From JANYGM01 sp043764015 (GTDB lineage: Bacteria > Bacteroidota > Bacteroidia > Cytophagales > Thermonemataceae): a stretch of 29,096 bases of DNA. A program made the translations under genes and the position numbers. The notes under the pieces are model-generated. The model was not told the origin of the DNA, searched no databases, and saw nothing but the letters and a program-made list of their open reading frames with translations. Positions within the stretch are counted from its first letter, which is position 1. Each line of letters starts with the position of its first letter. The stretch spans positions 1 to 29,096 of the forward strand of contig JAYUKY010000116.1 of the NCBI GenBank assembly GCA_043764015.1, given 5' to 3'. Shown in pieces: positions 1 through 8,436 of this stretch.

Positions 1-35
1 AACTTACCGAAAGTTTTTTCTACTTTCGGTAAGTT
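1..35. repeat. AACTT-type hairpin copy 1
   Basis: Perfect 14-bp inverted repeat (1-14 with 22-35) around a 7-nt loop. The arm reads AACTTACCGAAAGT. The sixth base of the arm is A and pairs with T, whereas other copies have C-G or T-A at the same place. It lies upstream of hsdS, presumably in the hsdM-hsdS spacer, and may extend left of the window. Confidence 0.85.
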
Positions 36-47
36 AAACAACCAGTC

Positions 48-82
48 AACTTCCCGAAAGTTGAATGAACTTTCGGGAAGTT
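48..82. repeat. AACTT-type hairpin copy 2
   Basis: Perfect 15-bp inverted repeat: AACTTCCCGAAAGTT at 48-62 and AACTTTCGGGAAGTT at 68-82, with a 5-nt loop. Each arm is itself nearly palindromic (AACTT ... AAGTT), so the element holds four half-sites. It ends 23 nt before the hsdS ATG and would sit in the hsdS leader of any transcript coming from upstream. Confidence 0.9.
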
Positions 83-105
83 TTAAAACCAAAACCAAAA
101 TAAAT

Positions 106-1320
106 ATGAAAATACCAAAACTAAGATTTAAAGAGTTTACAGAACAGTGGGAAACGAAAATGCTAGGCGAAATTTTTGTAAGAATCACAAGGAAAAATAA
201 AGAAAATAATACAAATGTTTTGACTTTTTCAGCACATCAAGGGCTTATTAACCAAAGAGATTATTATACCAAAAATATTGCTTCAAAAGATACGAGCCAT
301 TATTATTTGTTACATAAGGGAGATTTTGCCTATAATAAAGGTTGGTGCGAGGGCTATCCTATTGGTGCTATCAAAAGATTAAAATACTATGAGAAGGGCG
401 TACTATCAACTTTGTATATCTGCTTTACTTTGAAAAATAAACAAGAAAATTCAGAAGAGTTTTTTGAACATTTTTTTGAAAGTAGAAAAATTGATGCTTA
501 TTTGTATGAGATTGTGACAGAAGGGGCTAGAAATCACGGACTTTTAAATGTTGGTATAAATGACTTTTTTGAAAAACTTAAAATTTCTTTCCCTTCTCTT
601 GCAGAGCAAACCAAAATAGGGGTTTTACTTTCTTCTGTGGACGACAAAATACAAGCCCTCACACAAAAAAAGAAACTCCTAGAACAATACAAAAAAGGCG
701 TAATGCAACAACTTTTTAGCCAAGAAATACGCTTTAAAGATGAAAATAATCAGGAGTTTGAAGACTGGACAGAGAAAACTCTGGGGGAAATAGGGGAAAT
801 TATAGGAGGTGGAACTCCAGATAGTGGCAATAAAAATTTATGGGAAGGACAGATACAATGGTTTACACCCACAGAAATAAAATCAAAATTTCTTGTAAAC
901 AGCAAAAGAACAATAAATGAAGAAGGTTTAAAAAAATCATCTGCTAAAATACTTCCAATAGGTGCAATTTTATTAACAACGAGAGCAACAATTGGAGATG
1001 TAGGAATAGCAACAAAAGAATGCTGTACAAATCAAGGTTTTCAGTCTTTTGTTGTGAATGGAAAAAATTTTAATGAATTTCTTTATTATTGGTTAATTTT
1101 CAATAAACGAATGCTTATTGAAAATGCTAGTGGCTCAACATTCTTAGAAATTAACAAAACCACAATAAAAAAGTTACCTATTTCTCTTCCTTGCCTTGCA
1201 GAACAAACCCAAATAGCTTCATTTTTGAGTAGTTTAGATGAGAAAATCCGCTTGGTAGGCGTTCAACTTACAGGTACAAAAGACTACAAAAAAGGGCTTT
1301 TGCAAGAGATGTTTATTTAA
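106..1320 (+). CDS. hsdS: Type I restriction-modification specificity subunit HsdS
   Basis: This is the DNA-recognition subunit of a type I restriction enzyme; it selects the bipartite target for the HsdM methylase and HsdR nuclease. The 404-aa protein has the usual two-fold layout. Target-recognition domain 1 is about residues 16-160. A conserved helical spacer follows at 164-206 (SLAEQTKIG, then KLLEQYKKGVMQQLF). Recognition domain 2 spans about 218-360 (GEIGEIIGGGTPDSGNK). The distal helix at 362-404 repeats the spacer (CLAEQTQIASFLSSLDEKI, YKKGLLQEMF). The ATG at 106 gives the canonical N-terminus MKIPKLRFKEF. An in-frame TTG at 61 lies inside a hairpin and is rejected. hsdM should lie left of the window. 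Hairpin repeats flank the gene on both sides. The two domains differ, so the target should be asymmetric, but it cannot be read from sequence. Confidence 0.95.
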   Translation: MKIPKLRFKEFTEQWETKMLGEIFVRITRKNKENNTNVLTFSAHQGLINQRDYYTKNIASKDTSHYYLLHKGDFAYNKGWCEGYPIGAIKRLKYYEKGVLSTLYICFTLKNKQENSEEFFEHFFESRKIDAYLYEIVTEGARNHGLLNVGINDFFEKLKISFPSLAEQTKIGVLLSSVDDKIQALTQKKKLLEQYKKGVMQQLFSQEIRFKDENNQEFEDWTEKTLGEIGEIIGGGTPDSGNKNLWEGQIQWFTPTEIKSKFLVNSKRTINEEGLKKSSAKILPIGAILLTTRATIGDVGIATKECCTNQGFQSFVVNGKNFNEFLYYWLIFNKRMLIENASGSTFLEINKTTIKKLPISLPCLAEQTQIASFLSSLDEKIRLVGVQLTGTKDYKKGLLQEMFI

Positions 1321-1321
1321 A

Positions 1322-1356
1322 AACTTCCCGAAAGTTCCTTCAACTTTCGGGAAGTT
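1322..1356. repeat. AACTT-type hairpin copy 3
   Basis: Perfect 15-bp inverted repeat (1322-1336 with 1342-1356; loop CCTTC) with the same arm sequence as copy 2. It starts one base after the hsdS stop codon. It has no downstream T-tract, so it is not a textbook intrinsic terminator. Confidence 0.9.
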
Positions 1357-1365
1357 AAACAGTTC

Positions 1366-1400
1366 AACTTCCCGAAAGTAGAAAAAACTTTCGGAAAGTT
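1366..1400. repeat. AACTT-type hairpin copy 4
   Basis: Arms 1366-1379 and 1387-1400 pair over 14 positions with one mismatch (C opposite A at arm position 6, which becomes a U-G wobble in RNA of the opposite strand). The 39-bp stretch 1366-1404 is repeated exactly at 1490-1528 (copy 6). Confidence 0.85.
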
Positions 1401-1444
1401 ATCATTTGCAAAGATGTTTATTTTATTTAAAAAATTGGTAGCCA

Positions 1445-1477
1445 AACTTTCCGAAAGTTGGAAACTTTCGGAAAGTT
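1445..1477. repeat. AACTT-type hairpin copy 5
   Basis: Perfect 15-bp inverted repeat with a 3-nt spacer: AACTTTCCGAAAGTT at 1445-1459 and AACTTTCGGAAAGTT at 1463-1477. Arm position 6 is T paired with A, the third pair type seen at this position. Confidence 0.9.
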
Positions 1478-1489
1478 GAATAGCTAGCA

Positions 1490-1524
1490 AACTTCCCGAA
1501 AGTAGAAAAAACTTTCGGAAAGTT
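1490..1524. repeat. AACTT-type hairpin copy 6
   Basis: Identical to copy 4 over 39 bp (1490-1528 equals 1366-1404). It lies 34 nt before the hsdR start codon. The exact identity beside diverged copies suggests recent duplication or gene conversion. Confidence 0.85.
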
Positions 1525-1558
1525 ATCAACCAATCAAACCAAATCAAACTAATAAATT

Positions 1559-4417
1559 ATGTCCACACAATCAGAAGCAGAACTTGAAGCCCAACTTATT
1601 AGCGACCTAGAAAGTTTAGGCTACGAAAGCATAAGAATAAAAAATGAAGCGGCACTACTTGCCAATCTCAAAAAGCAACTAGAAAAGCACAACCATAAAA
1701 TTTTAGATGGTGGCGTTTTGACTGATTTAGAGTTTAAAAATGTACTTAATCACCTTGATAAAGGTACAGTATTTGACCGTGCCGTTACTTTGCGTGGCAA
1801 AATGCAAATTCTAAGAGAAGGCGGTGAGTTGCTTTATTTGGAGTTTATCAACCAACAAGAATGGTGCAAAAACGAGTACCAAGTTACAAATCAAATCACA
1901 ATGGAAGGGACTTATACCAACCGTTATGATGTTACAATTCTTATCAATGGTTTGCCTTTGGTACAAATAGAACTTAAAAAACGTGGTTTGGGCATCAAGG
2001 AGGCATTTAATCAAATTGGACGTTATCATAATCATACTTATACAGCAAGTAAAGGGATTTTTATGTATGTTCAGTTGTTTATAATTTCTAATGGCGTGAA
2101 TACCAAATATTTTGCTAACAATAAGGAACAGAATTTTAAGCAAACATTTTATTGGTCAGATGTGGAAAATGCAGTAATTAGTTCACTTTCAGCCTTTACG
2201 CCTGTATTTTTAGAGCCTTGCCATTTGTCCAAAATGATTACGCAGTACATTGTTTTGAGTACAAAAAAGACAATGATGGTACTTCGTGGCTATCAATATT
2301 ATGCTGTAGAGAAAATCATAGAACACGCACAAACCAGCACACAAAACGGTTATATTTGGCACACGACAGGCTCAGGAAAAACGCTTACTTCGTTTAAAGC
2401 TAGTCAGTTATTGATGAATTTTCCAAGTATTTTCAAGGTGGTTTTTGTGGTGGATAGGAAAGATTTGGACGCACAAACAGTAAAAGAATTTAATAATTTT
2501 TCAGAGGGTAGCGTAGATGGCACAGAAGATACTAGACATTTGGTACAACAGTTTTCTAATGATAATACTAGGCTTATTGTAACGACTATCCAAAAACTGA
2601 ATAATGCTATCAATAATGGCGGTTATTTGACCAAAATGGAGAAATTGAAAGATAAAAAAGTTGTTTTTATTTTTGATGAATGCCACCGTAGCCAATTTGG
2701 AGATACGCACCGCAGGATAACAAAGTTTTTTACTAATCATCAAATGTTTGGTTTTACAGGTACGCCTATTTTGGAGGACAACGCCTACAAAATAGGAAAA
2801 CACGAGATAACAACAGAAACGCTTTTTAAGAAAAATCTACATAAATACGTCATTCCTGATGCAATTAAAGATGATAATGTTTTGAAGTTTTCTATTGAAT
2901 ATGTTTTAAAAGAAACCGACAGCATCAATGAGGAAGACACCCAAACTAAACAACAACTTGCCTCACCGCTAAGATTAGAGAAAATAACGGATTATATTAT
3001 CAGCAACCACGACAAGAAAACGCATAATAGAGCGTTTACAGCTATGTTTTGCGTTAATAATATTGAAACTTTGATAAAATATTATGATTTGTTTAAGCAA
3101 AAAGAAGAAGGCAAAGAAAAACCCTTAAAAGTAGTTACTGTTTTTTCTTATGCGGCAAATGCAGAAGAAAAAAATACAAATGGATATACTACAGATGATG
3201 ATTACTACACAATAGGTACAGAAATAAACGCAACCCACAGGGAGAAATTAGACGAGTACATTATGGATTATAACAAAATGTTTGGTACTAATTTTTCTAC
3301 AAAAGTGGAAGGTGGCTTTTATGGGTATTCGCAAGATGTTTCTGCACGAGTAAAAAACAAGGAAATAGACATTTTGATAGTGGTAAATATGTTTTTGACA
3401 GGTTTTGACAGTCCACGTCTAAATACGTTGTATGTGGATAAAAATCTAAAATATCACGGTTTGATACAAGCATTTTCACGTACTAATAGGATTTTAGACG
3501 AAAGAAAATCACAAGGAAATATAGTTTGTTTTCGTAATCTAAAAACTGCAACAGACGAAGCTATTACGCTTTTTTCTAACAAAAACGCCATTGATACGGT
3601 GCTTATGTTGCCGTATGAGGATTATTTAAAGGAATTTCAGTTGCTTGTGGCAAAACTCAAAGCAATTGCGCCAACGGTGGATAGTATTGATACTTTTGCG
3701 AGTGAAGTAGAAAAAGAGGCTTTTGTAAAGGCATTTAGGGAACTGATTAGGAAAAAAAATGTGTTGGGTTCTTTTGCTGATTTTGATTTTGCTGATTTGG
3801 ATATAGCAGAACAAGAATTTGAAGACTATAAAAGCAAGTATTTGGATATTTATGATGCTACAAAAGTACCAAAGGAGAAAGAAGAAGAGATTTCTTTGCT
3901 TGATGAATTGGATTTTGAGTTGGAACTTATCCACAAAGATGAGATAAATGTTACTTATATTTTGAGTCTTTTATACCAACTCAAAGAAAAAGAACACGCC
4001 CAAATCTTAGACATAAAGCAACAAATAGCACAAATGGAACAACGCAAATCCATTATTGATATGATGATGGGTGAGAGTAGTTTAAGACCAAAAAGAGAAC
4101 TTGTAGAGAAGTTTATCAATGAAGATTTTGCTACAATCAAAAATGCAGAAGAAATTGATGGAAAGTTCCAACAATTTTGGGACAAAGAAAAACAAGAAGC
4201 TCTTGAAAAACTATGTAATGAAGAGGATTTGATTTTTGAAAAACTATCAACTATCATATCCAAACGCCTTTATACCAACCGTAAACCACTAAATGACGAC
4301 ATAGTGAAGGCATTAAATAAACAACCAAGTATTTTAAGTCGCCGTACTACTGCTGAAAGGATAATAAGTAAAATAGAAAAGTTTATTTCTTTATTTATTG
4401 ATGGTATTGCCTTATAA
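1559..4417 (+). CDS. hsdR: Type I restriction endonuclease subunit HsdR
   Basis: This is the motor and nuclease subunit of the type I system; it translocates DNA using ATP and cleaves away from the HsdS target. The 952-aa protein has a normal length and intact motifs. The N-terminal PD-(D/E)xK nuclease shows D124 (RYDVTILING) and E138-L139-K140 (QIELKKRG). The superfamily 2 helicase core has a Walker A motif at 268-275 (HTTGSGKT), a DECH box at 373-376 (FDECHRSQFGD), GFTGTP soon after, and the late motifs TGFDSPRLNTLYVDK and QAFSRTNRI. The C-terminal third is charged and helical, as expected for the region that docks on the methylase. It lies 238 bp after hsdS, in a spacer filled by four hairpins, and no promoter of the TAnnTTTG type is evident there. 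It converges on rpoB. Confidence 0.96.
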   Translation: MSTQSEAELEAQLISDLESLGYESIRIKNEAALLANLKKQLEKHNHKILDGGVLTDLEFKNVLNHLDKGTVFDRAVTLRGKMQILREGGELLYLEFINQQEWCKNEYQVTNQITMEGTYTNRYDVTILINGLPLVQIELKKRGLGIKEAFNQIGRYHNHTYTASKGIFMYVQLFIISNGVNTKYFANNKEQNFKQTFYWSDVENAVISSLSAFTPVFLEPCHLSKMITQYIVLSTKKTMMVLRGYQYYAVEKIIEHAQTSTQNGYIWHTTGSGKTLTSFKASQLLMNFPSIFKVVFVVDRKDLDAQTVKEFNNFSEGSVDGTEDTRHLVQQFSNDNTRLIVTTIQKLNNAINNGGYLTKMEKLKDKKVVFIFDECHRSQFGDTHRRITKFFTNHQMFGFTGTPILEDNAYKIGKHEITTETLFKKNLHKYVIPDAIKDDNVLKFSIEYVLKETDSINEEDTQTKQQLASPLRLEKITDYIISNHDKKTHNRAFTAMFCVNNIETLIKYYDLFKQKEEGKEKPLKVVTVFSYAANAEEKNTNGYTTDDDYYTIGTEINATHREKLDEYIMDYNKMFGTNFSTKVEGGFYGYSQDVSARVKNKEIDILIVVNMFLTGFDSPRLNTLYVDKNLKYHGLIQAFSRTNRILDERKSQGNIVCFRNLKTATDEAITLFSNKNAIDTVLMLPYEDYLKEFQLLVAKLKAIAPTVDSIDTFASEVEKEAFVKAFRELIRKKNVLGSFADFDFADLDIAEQEFEDYKSKYLDIYDATKVPKEKEEEISLLDELDFELELIHKDEINVTYILSLLYQLKEKEHAQILDIKQQIAQMEQRKSIIDMMMGESSLRPKRELVEKFINEDFATIKNAEEIDGKFQQFWDKEKQEALEKLCNEEDLIFEKLSTIISKRLYTNRKPLNDDIVKALNKQPSILSRRTTAERIISKIEKFISLFIDGIAL

Positions 4418-4425
4418 GTAACGAA

Positions 4426-4459
4426 AACTTCCCAAAGTTGAAAAAACTTTTGGGAAGTT
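4426..4459. repeat. AACTT-type hairpin copy 7 (degenerate)
   Basis: Arms AACTTCCCAAAGTT (4426-4439) and AACTTTTGGGAAGTT (4445-4459) pair apart from a single bulged T. Compared with the other copies, the central C-G pair is lost: the G is deleted in one arm and the C has become T in the other. It lies between the convergent ends of hsdR and rpoB, 8 nt after the hsdR stop. Confidence 0.8.
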
Positions 4460-4469
4460 TAAGAAAAGA

Positions 4470-4491
4470 GCAACTTTTCAGTTGCCCTTTT
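4470..4491. terminator. Probable bidirectional terminator between hsdR and rpoB
   Basis: A stem GCAACT (4470-4475), loop TTTC and AGTTGC (4480-4485) is followed by CC and TTTT on the + strand. On the - strand the same stem is followed by TCTTTTCTT. It therefore suits termination of hsdR from one side and rpoB from the other. The stem is only 6 bp. Confidence 0.55.
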
Positions 4492-4513
4492 ATAATCATT
4501 AAAAACCTAAATT

Positions 4514-7500
4514 TTATAGCATTGTAATTTCCAGCGCAAGTCCACGAAGTTCGTGTACGAGTACGTTAAACGACTCTGGAATATTCGGTTTTGGCATCAG
4601 CTCACCTTTTACAATGGCTTCATACGCCTTAGCACGTCCTATTACGTCATCAGATTTTACTGTTAAGATTTCTTGTAGGATATTAGCTGCGCCAAATGCC
4701 TCCAATGCCCATACTTCCATCTCTCCAAAACGCTGACCACCAAATTGCGCCTTACCACCCAAAGGCTGTTGCGTAATCAAAGAATATGGTCCAATTGAAC
4801 GAGCGTGCATTTTATCATCAACTAAGTGACCTAGTTTCAGCATATAGATAATCCCTACCGTTACGGGTTGGTCAAATCTATCTCCTGTCAAACCATCAAA
4901 CAAATAAGTACGTCCAAAAGCATCTAAACCAGCTTCTGCAATTTCACTTACTACTTGCGCCTCTGTTGCACCATCAAAAATTGGTGTAGCGTATTTTCTA
5001 CCTAGTTTTTTACCTGCCCACGCAAGGATTGTTTCATAAATTTGACCCAAATTCATACGTGAAGGCACACCAAGCGGATTAAGTACAATATCCACACAAG
5101 AGCCATCAGCAAGGAAAGGCATATCTTCCTCACGTACAATACGAGCTACAACGCCCTTATTTCCGTGACGACCAGCCATTTTATCACCTACTTTTAGCTT
5201 GCGTTTCTTAGCAACATACACTTTGGCAAGTTTCACAATACCAGTAGGCAACTCATCACCCACTTCCAAAGTAAATCTTTCACGCTTAAACTTACCAGAA
5301 ACCTCGTTTCTCGCTCTGTTATAGCTTTTTACCATATCTACCAAAATTTTATTGATACGGTCGTCATCTGTCCAATTATTCAAGACAACATCTGTAATCA
5401 AATTAACTTCTTCTGGTACATTGTATGTACTTTCATCTCTATAAGGATTTTTCGTAGGGAAAATATTTTCTTCAATATTTTTTCTAGAAAATTTAACGCC
5501 TTTTGTCAAAATTTCGTGGTTGAATTTATGTTTTACGCCAAGGCACATTTTACCTTCCAAAAGCGTTACCATTTTATTCACCATTTCTGTACGGATTTTT
5601 GTCAAATCTTTGCCATAATGCTTCATAAGCACTTTTACATCATCTTTTGACTTCTTACGGACATCTTTATCTTTCTTAGGACGAGTGAAAAGTTTTGTAT
5701 CAATAATCACACCTCTAATAGAAGGCGACACACGCAAAGACGCATCTTTTACATCACCAGCTTTGTCGCCAAAGATAGCACGCAAAAGTTTTTCTTCAGG
5801 CGTTGGATCAGTTTCTCCTTTTGGGGTGATTTTACCAATCAAAATATCTCCTTCTTTTACTTCAGAACCAATAGAAACAATACCATTTTCGTCAAGATGT
5901 TTTACAGCATCTTCACTTACGTTGGGAATTTCTGATGTAAGTTCTTCTTCTCCACGCTTAGTATCACGTACTTCCAACTCATATTCGTCAATGTGAATAG
6001 ACGTGAAAATATCTTCACGTACCACTTTTTCAGAAATTACAATAGCATCTTCAAAGTTGTATCCTTGCCAAGGCATAAATGCAACCATTAAGTTTCTACC
6101 CAAAGCAAGTTCTCCATCATTTGTTGCATAACCCTCGCAAAGAGCTTGTCCTTTTTTCACTTTTTGCCCTTTTTTGACAATAGGAGAAAGATTTATACAA
6201 GTATCTTGGTTGGTACGTCTAAATTTAATCAGTTTATAACTTCTCAAATTTCCTTCAAAAGATGCCAATAATTGGTCTTCATTCATATCATATTTTACTG
6301 TAATTTTTGATGCATCAACATAGTCAATAACACCGTCCATTTCAGCTAAAATAAGCGTACGAGAATCCAAAGCAACTCTTTCTTCCAAACCAGTTCCTAC
6401 AATTGGAGCTTCTGCTTTCAAAAGTGGTACGGCTTGGCGTTGCATATTTGACCCCATCAAGGCACGGTTGGCATCATCATGCTCCAAAAACGGAATCATA
6501 GAGGCGGCAACAGATACAATTTGATTGGGCGCAATATCCATATATGTAATTTCAATAGGCGCAAGCACAGGAAAATCTCCCTCAAAACGTGCTTTTACTG
6601 TATCAGTAAGGAAGTTACCTTTGTTGTCAATGGCAACTTTTGACTGTGCAATATTGTGTCCATCTTCTTCTTCCGCAGTCAAATAAACGACATCTTCACC
6701 GTATTTTGCAATACCTTTCTCAACTTTCAAATAAGGCGTTTCAATAAAGCCCATTCCGTTGACTTTTGCGTGTACACAAAGGGAAGAAATCAGCCCAATA
6801 TTAGGTCCTTCTGGCGTTTCAATAGTACAAAGACGACCGTAGTGCGTGTAATGTACATCTCGCACCTCAAAACCTGCACGCTCACGAGAAAGTCCACCAG
6901 GTCCAAGTGCCGACATACGTCTTTTGTGCGTAATTTCTGCCAATGGGTTAGTCTGGTCCATAAACTGCGAAAGTTGGTTTGTACCAAAAAACGAGTTAAT
7001 CACAGACGAAAGTGTACGTGCATTTATCAAATCCACAGGCTTAAAGTCTTCATTATCACGTACATTCATACGTTCTTTGATAGTACGAGCCATACGAGCA
7101 AGTCCTACGCCAAATTGCGCATAAAGTTGTTCACCAACGGTACGAACTCTACGGTTGCTCAAGTGGTCAATATCATCAACGACAGCACGAGAATTGATAA
7201 GTCCAATCAAATACTTCACGATATTGATAATATCCTCTTTCGTGAGTATGCGAGTGTTCATACTTATTGTTTGGTCAAGTTTTTTGTTAATTCTATAACG
7301 TCCAACTTCGCCCAAATCATAGCGTTTATCACTGAAAAACAAGTTATTGATAATATCTCTTGCCGTTTGTTCATCAGGAGCTTCTGTGTTACGGAGCTGT
7401 CTGTAAATCTGTTCTACGGCTTCTTTTTCAGAATTTGAATTATCTTTTTGAAGTGTATTATAGATGATTTGATAATCACCAATATTTATGTCTTCTTTGT

Positions 7501-8371
7501 GTATGATGATTGTACTACTTCCAGAGTCCAAAATAGTTGGAATATCCTCCATATTCACGACAGAATCACGTTCCATTAAGATTTCGTTACGTCCAATAGA
7601 CACAACTTCTCCTGTATCTTCATCTACAAAATCTTCAGTCCAAGTGCGCAAAACACGTGCAGCGAGCTTTCTACCAACAATTTTCTCTAATTTTTTCTTA
7701 GTTGCTTCAACTTCTTCAGAAAGGTTGAAAATATCCAAAATTTCTTTATCCGTTCCATAACCAATGGCACGTAACAAAGTCGTTACAGGAAATTTCTTTT
7801 TTCTGTCAATGTAAGCGTACATTACGTTATTTACGTCTGTTGCAAATTCTATCCAAGAACCTTTGAAGGGAATAATACGTCCAGAATATAGTTTAGTACC
7901 GTTTGTGTGCTTGCTTTGTGCAAAAAACACGCCAGGAGAGCGGTGCAGTTGAGAAACAATCACACGTTCTGCGCCATTGATAACAAAAGAGCCTTTTTCA
8001 GTCATATACGGGATATTTCCTAAAAAAACTTCTTGTTCAATAGTCTGAAAATCATCATTGTCCTCATCATTACAGATAAGTTTTAATTTAGCTTTAAGTG
8101 GCACAGAATAGGTTAGACCCCTGTCCACGCACTCATCAAGCGAGTATTTGGGTGGGTCAATGGTATAATCTACAAAACTTAGGATAAAATTTTCCCTTGA
8201 ATCAGAGATAGGGAAATTTTCTGCAAAAACCTTGTATAAACCTTCTTGTGTGCGGTTTTCAGCAGCGGTTTCTAGCTGAAAAAAGTCTTTGAAAGACTGG
8301 AGTTGGATATCCAAGAAATCTGGATATGCTAAGATTTGCTTAGTAGAGGCAAAACTAATTCTTTTAGACAT
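4514..8371 (-). CDS. rpoB: DNA-directed RNA polymerase beta subunit
   Basis: This is the beta subunit of RNA polymerase, forming half of the active-site cleft and the rifampicin pocket. The 1285-aa protein is intact from MSKRISFASTKQILAYPDFL to the C-terminal GEMEVWALEAFGAANILQE and ALEITML. The rifampicin region is wild-type at three main sites: D472 (FMDQTNPL), H482 (ITHKRRMS) and S487 (SALGPGG), equivalent to E. coli D516, H526 and S531. I chose the ATG ending at 8371 because an in-frame ATG 48 nt further upstream lies beyond the -7 element, so it could not be on the transcript. The context is odd. rpoB normally sits in rplKAJL-rpoBC, but here ileS is divergent upstream, hsdR is convergent downstream, and no rpoC follows. 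Confidence 0.98.
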   Translation of the reverse strand: MSKRISFASTKQILAYPDFLDIQLQSFKDFFQLETAAENRTQEGLYKVFAENFPISDSRENFILSFVDYTIDPPKYSLDECVDRGLTYSVPLKAKLKLICNDEDNDDFQTIEQEVFLGNIPYMTEKGSFVINGAERVIVSQLHRSPGVFFAQSKHTNGTKLYSGRIIPFKGSWIEFATDVNNVMYAYIDRKKKFPVTTLLRAIGYGTDKEILDIFNLSEEVEATKKKLEKIVGRKLAARVLRTWTEDFVDEDTGEVVSIGRNEILMERDSVVNMEDIPTILDSGSSTIIIHKEDINIGDYQIIYNTLQKDNSNSEKEAVEQIYRQLRNTEAPDEQTARDIINNLFFSDKRYDLGEVGRYRINKKLDQTISMNTRILTKEDIINIVKYLIGLINSRAVVDDIDHLSNRRVRTVGEQLYAQFGVGLARMARTIKERMNVRDNEDFKPVDLINARTLSSVINSFFGTNQLSQFMDQTNPLAEITHKRRMSALGPGGLSRERAGFEVRDVHYTHYGRLCTIETPEGPNIGLISSLCVHAKVNGMGFIETPYLKVEKGIAKYGEDVVYLTAEEEDGHNIAQSKVAIDNKGNFLTDTVKARFEGDFPVLAPIEITYMDIAPNQIVSVAASMIPFLEHDDANRALMGSNMQRQAVPLLKAEAPIVGTGLEERVALDSRTLILAEMDGVIDYVDASKITVKYDMNEDQLLASFEGNLRSYKLIKFRRTNQDTCINLSPIVKKGQKVKKGQALCEGYATNDGELALGRNLMVAFMPWQGYNFEDAIVISEKVVREDIFTSIHIDEYELEVRDTKRGEEELTSEIPNVSEDAVKHLDENGIVSIGSEVKEGDILIGKITPKGETDPTPEEKLLRAIFGDKAGDVKDASLRVSPSIRGVIIDTKLFTRPKKDKDVRKKSKDDVKVLMKHYGKDLTKIRTEMVNKMVTLLEGKMCLGVKHKFNHEILTKGVKFSRKNIEENIFPTKNPYRDESTYNVPEEVNLITDVVLNNWTDDDRINKILVDMVKSYNRARNEVSGKFKRERFTLEVGDELPTGIVKLAKVYVAKKRKLKVGDKMAGRHGNKGVVARIVREEDMPFLADGSCVDIVLNPLGVPSRMNLGQIYETILAWAGKKLGRKYATPIFDGATEAQVVSEIAEAGLDAFGRTYLFDGLTGDRFDQPVTVGIIYMLKLGHLVDDKMHARSIGPYSLITQQPLGGKAQFGGQRFGEMEVWALEAFGAANILQEILTVKSDDVIGRAKAYEAIVKGELMPKPNIPESFNVLVHELRGLALEITML

Positions 8372-8405
8372 CTTGCTGTATTTTGGCGTGAAATTGTGAA
8401 GAACG

Positions 8406-8436
8406 CAAAAGTACAACACTTTTTTTACTTATGCAA
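8406..8436 (-). promoter_or_regulatory. rpoB promoter, Bacteroidota sigma-ABfr type
   Basis: On the - strand, TTG (8434-8436) is followed by exactly 20 nt and then TACTTTTG (8406-8413), matching the Bacteroidota pattern TTTG-N19-21-TAnnTTTG. The predicted start point near 8399 leaves a leader of about 28 nt before the ATG at 8371. It shows that rpoB is transcribed from its own promoter here. Confidence 0.75.

Noticed and set aside
61..105. In-frame TTG extension of hsdS by 15 residues
   Set aside because: The extension is encoded by the right arm of a hairpin repeat and has no family counterpart; the ATG at 106 gives the normal HsdS N-terminus.
1..1524. The repeat clusters as a CRISPR array
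   Set aside because: Repeats are palindromic hairpins at irregular spacing, with a whole gene between two clusters and no unique spacers of constant length; no cas genes are present.
6656..7438. 260-codon open frame on the + strand inside rpoB
   Set aside because: It is antisense to the conserved rifampicin-region part of rpoB, shows no recognisable domain, and has a composition (Ser/Thr/Phe/Ile-rich) expected of a reverse-strand shadow.
8372..8419. Longer rpoB start at 8419
   Set aside because: That ATG lies upstream of the TACTTTTG promoter element at 8406-8413, so it would not be transcribed; MSKRISF at 8371 is the conserved start.
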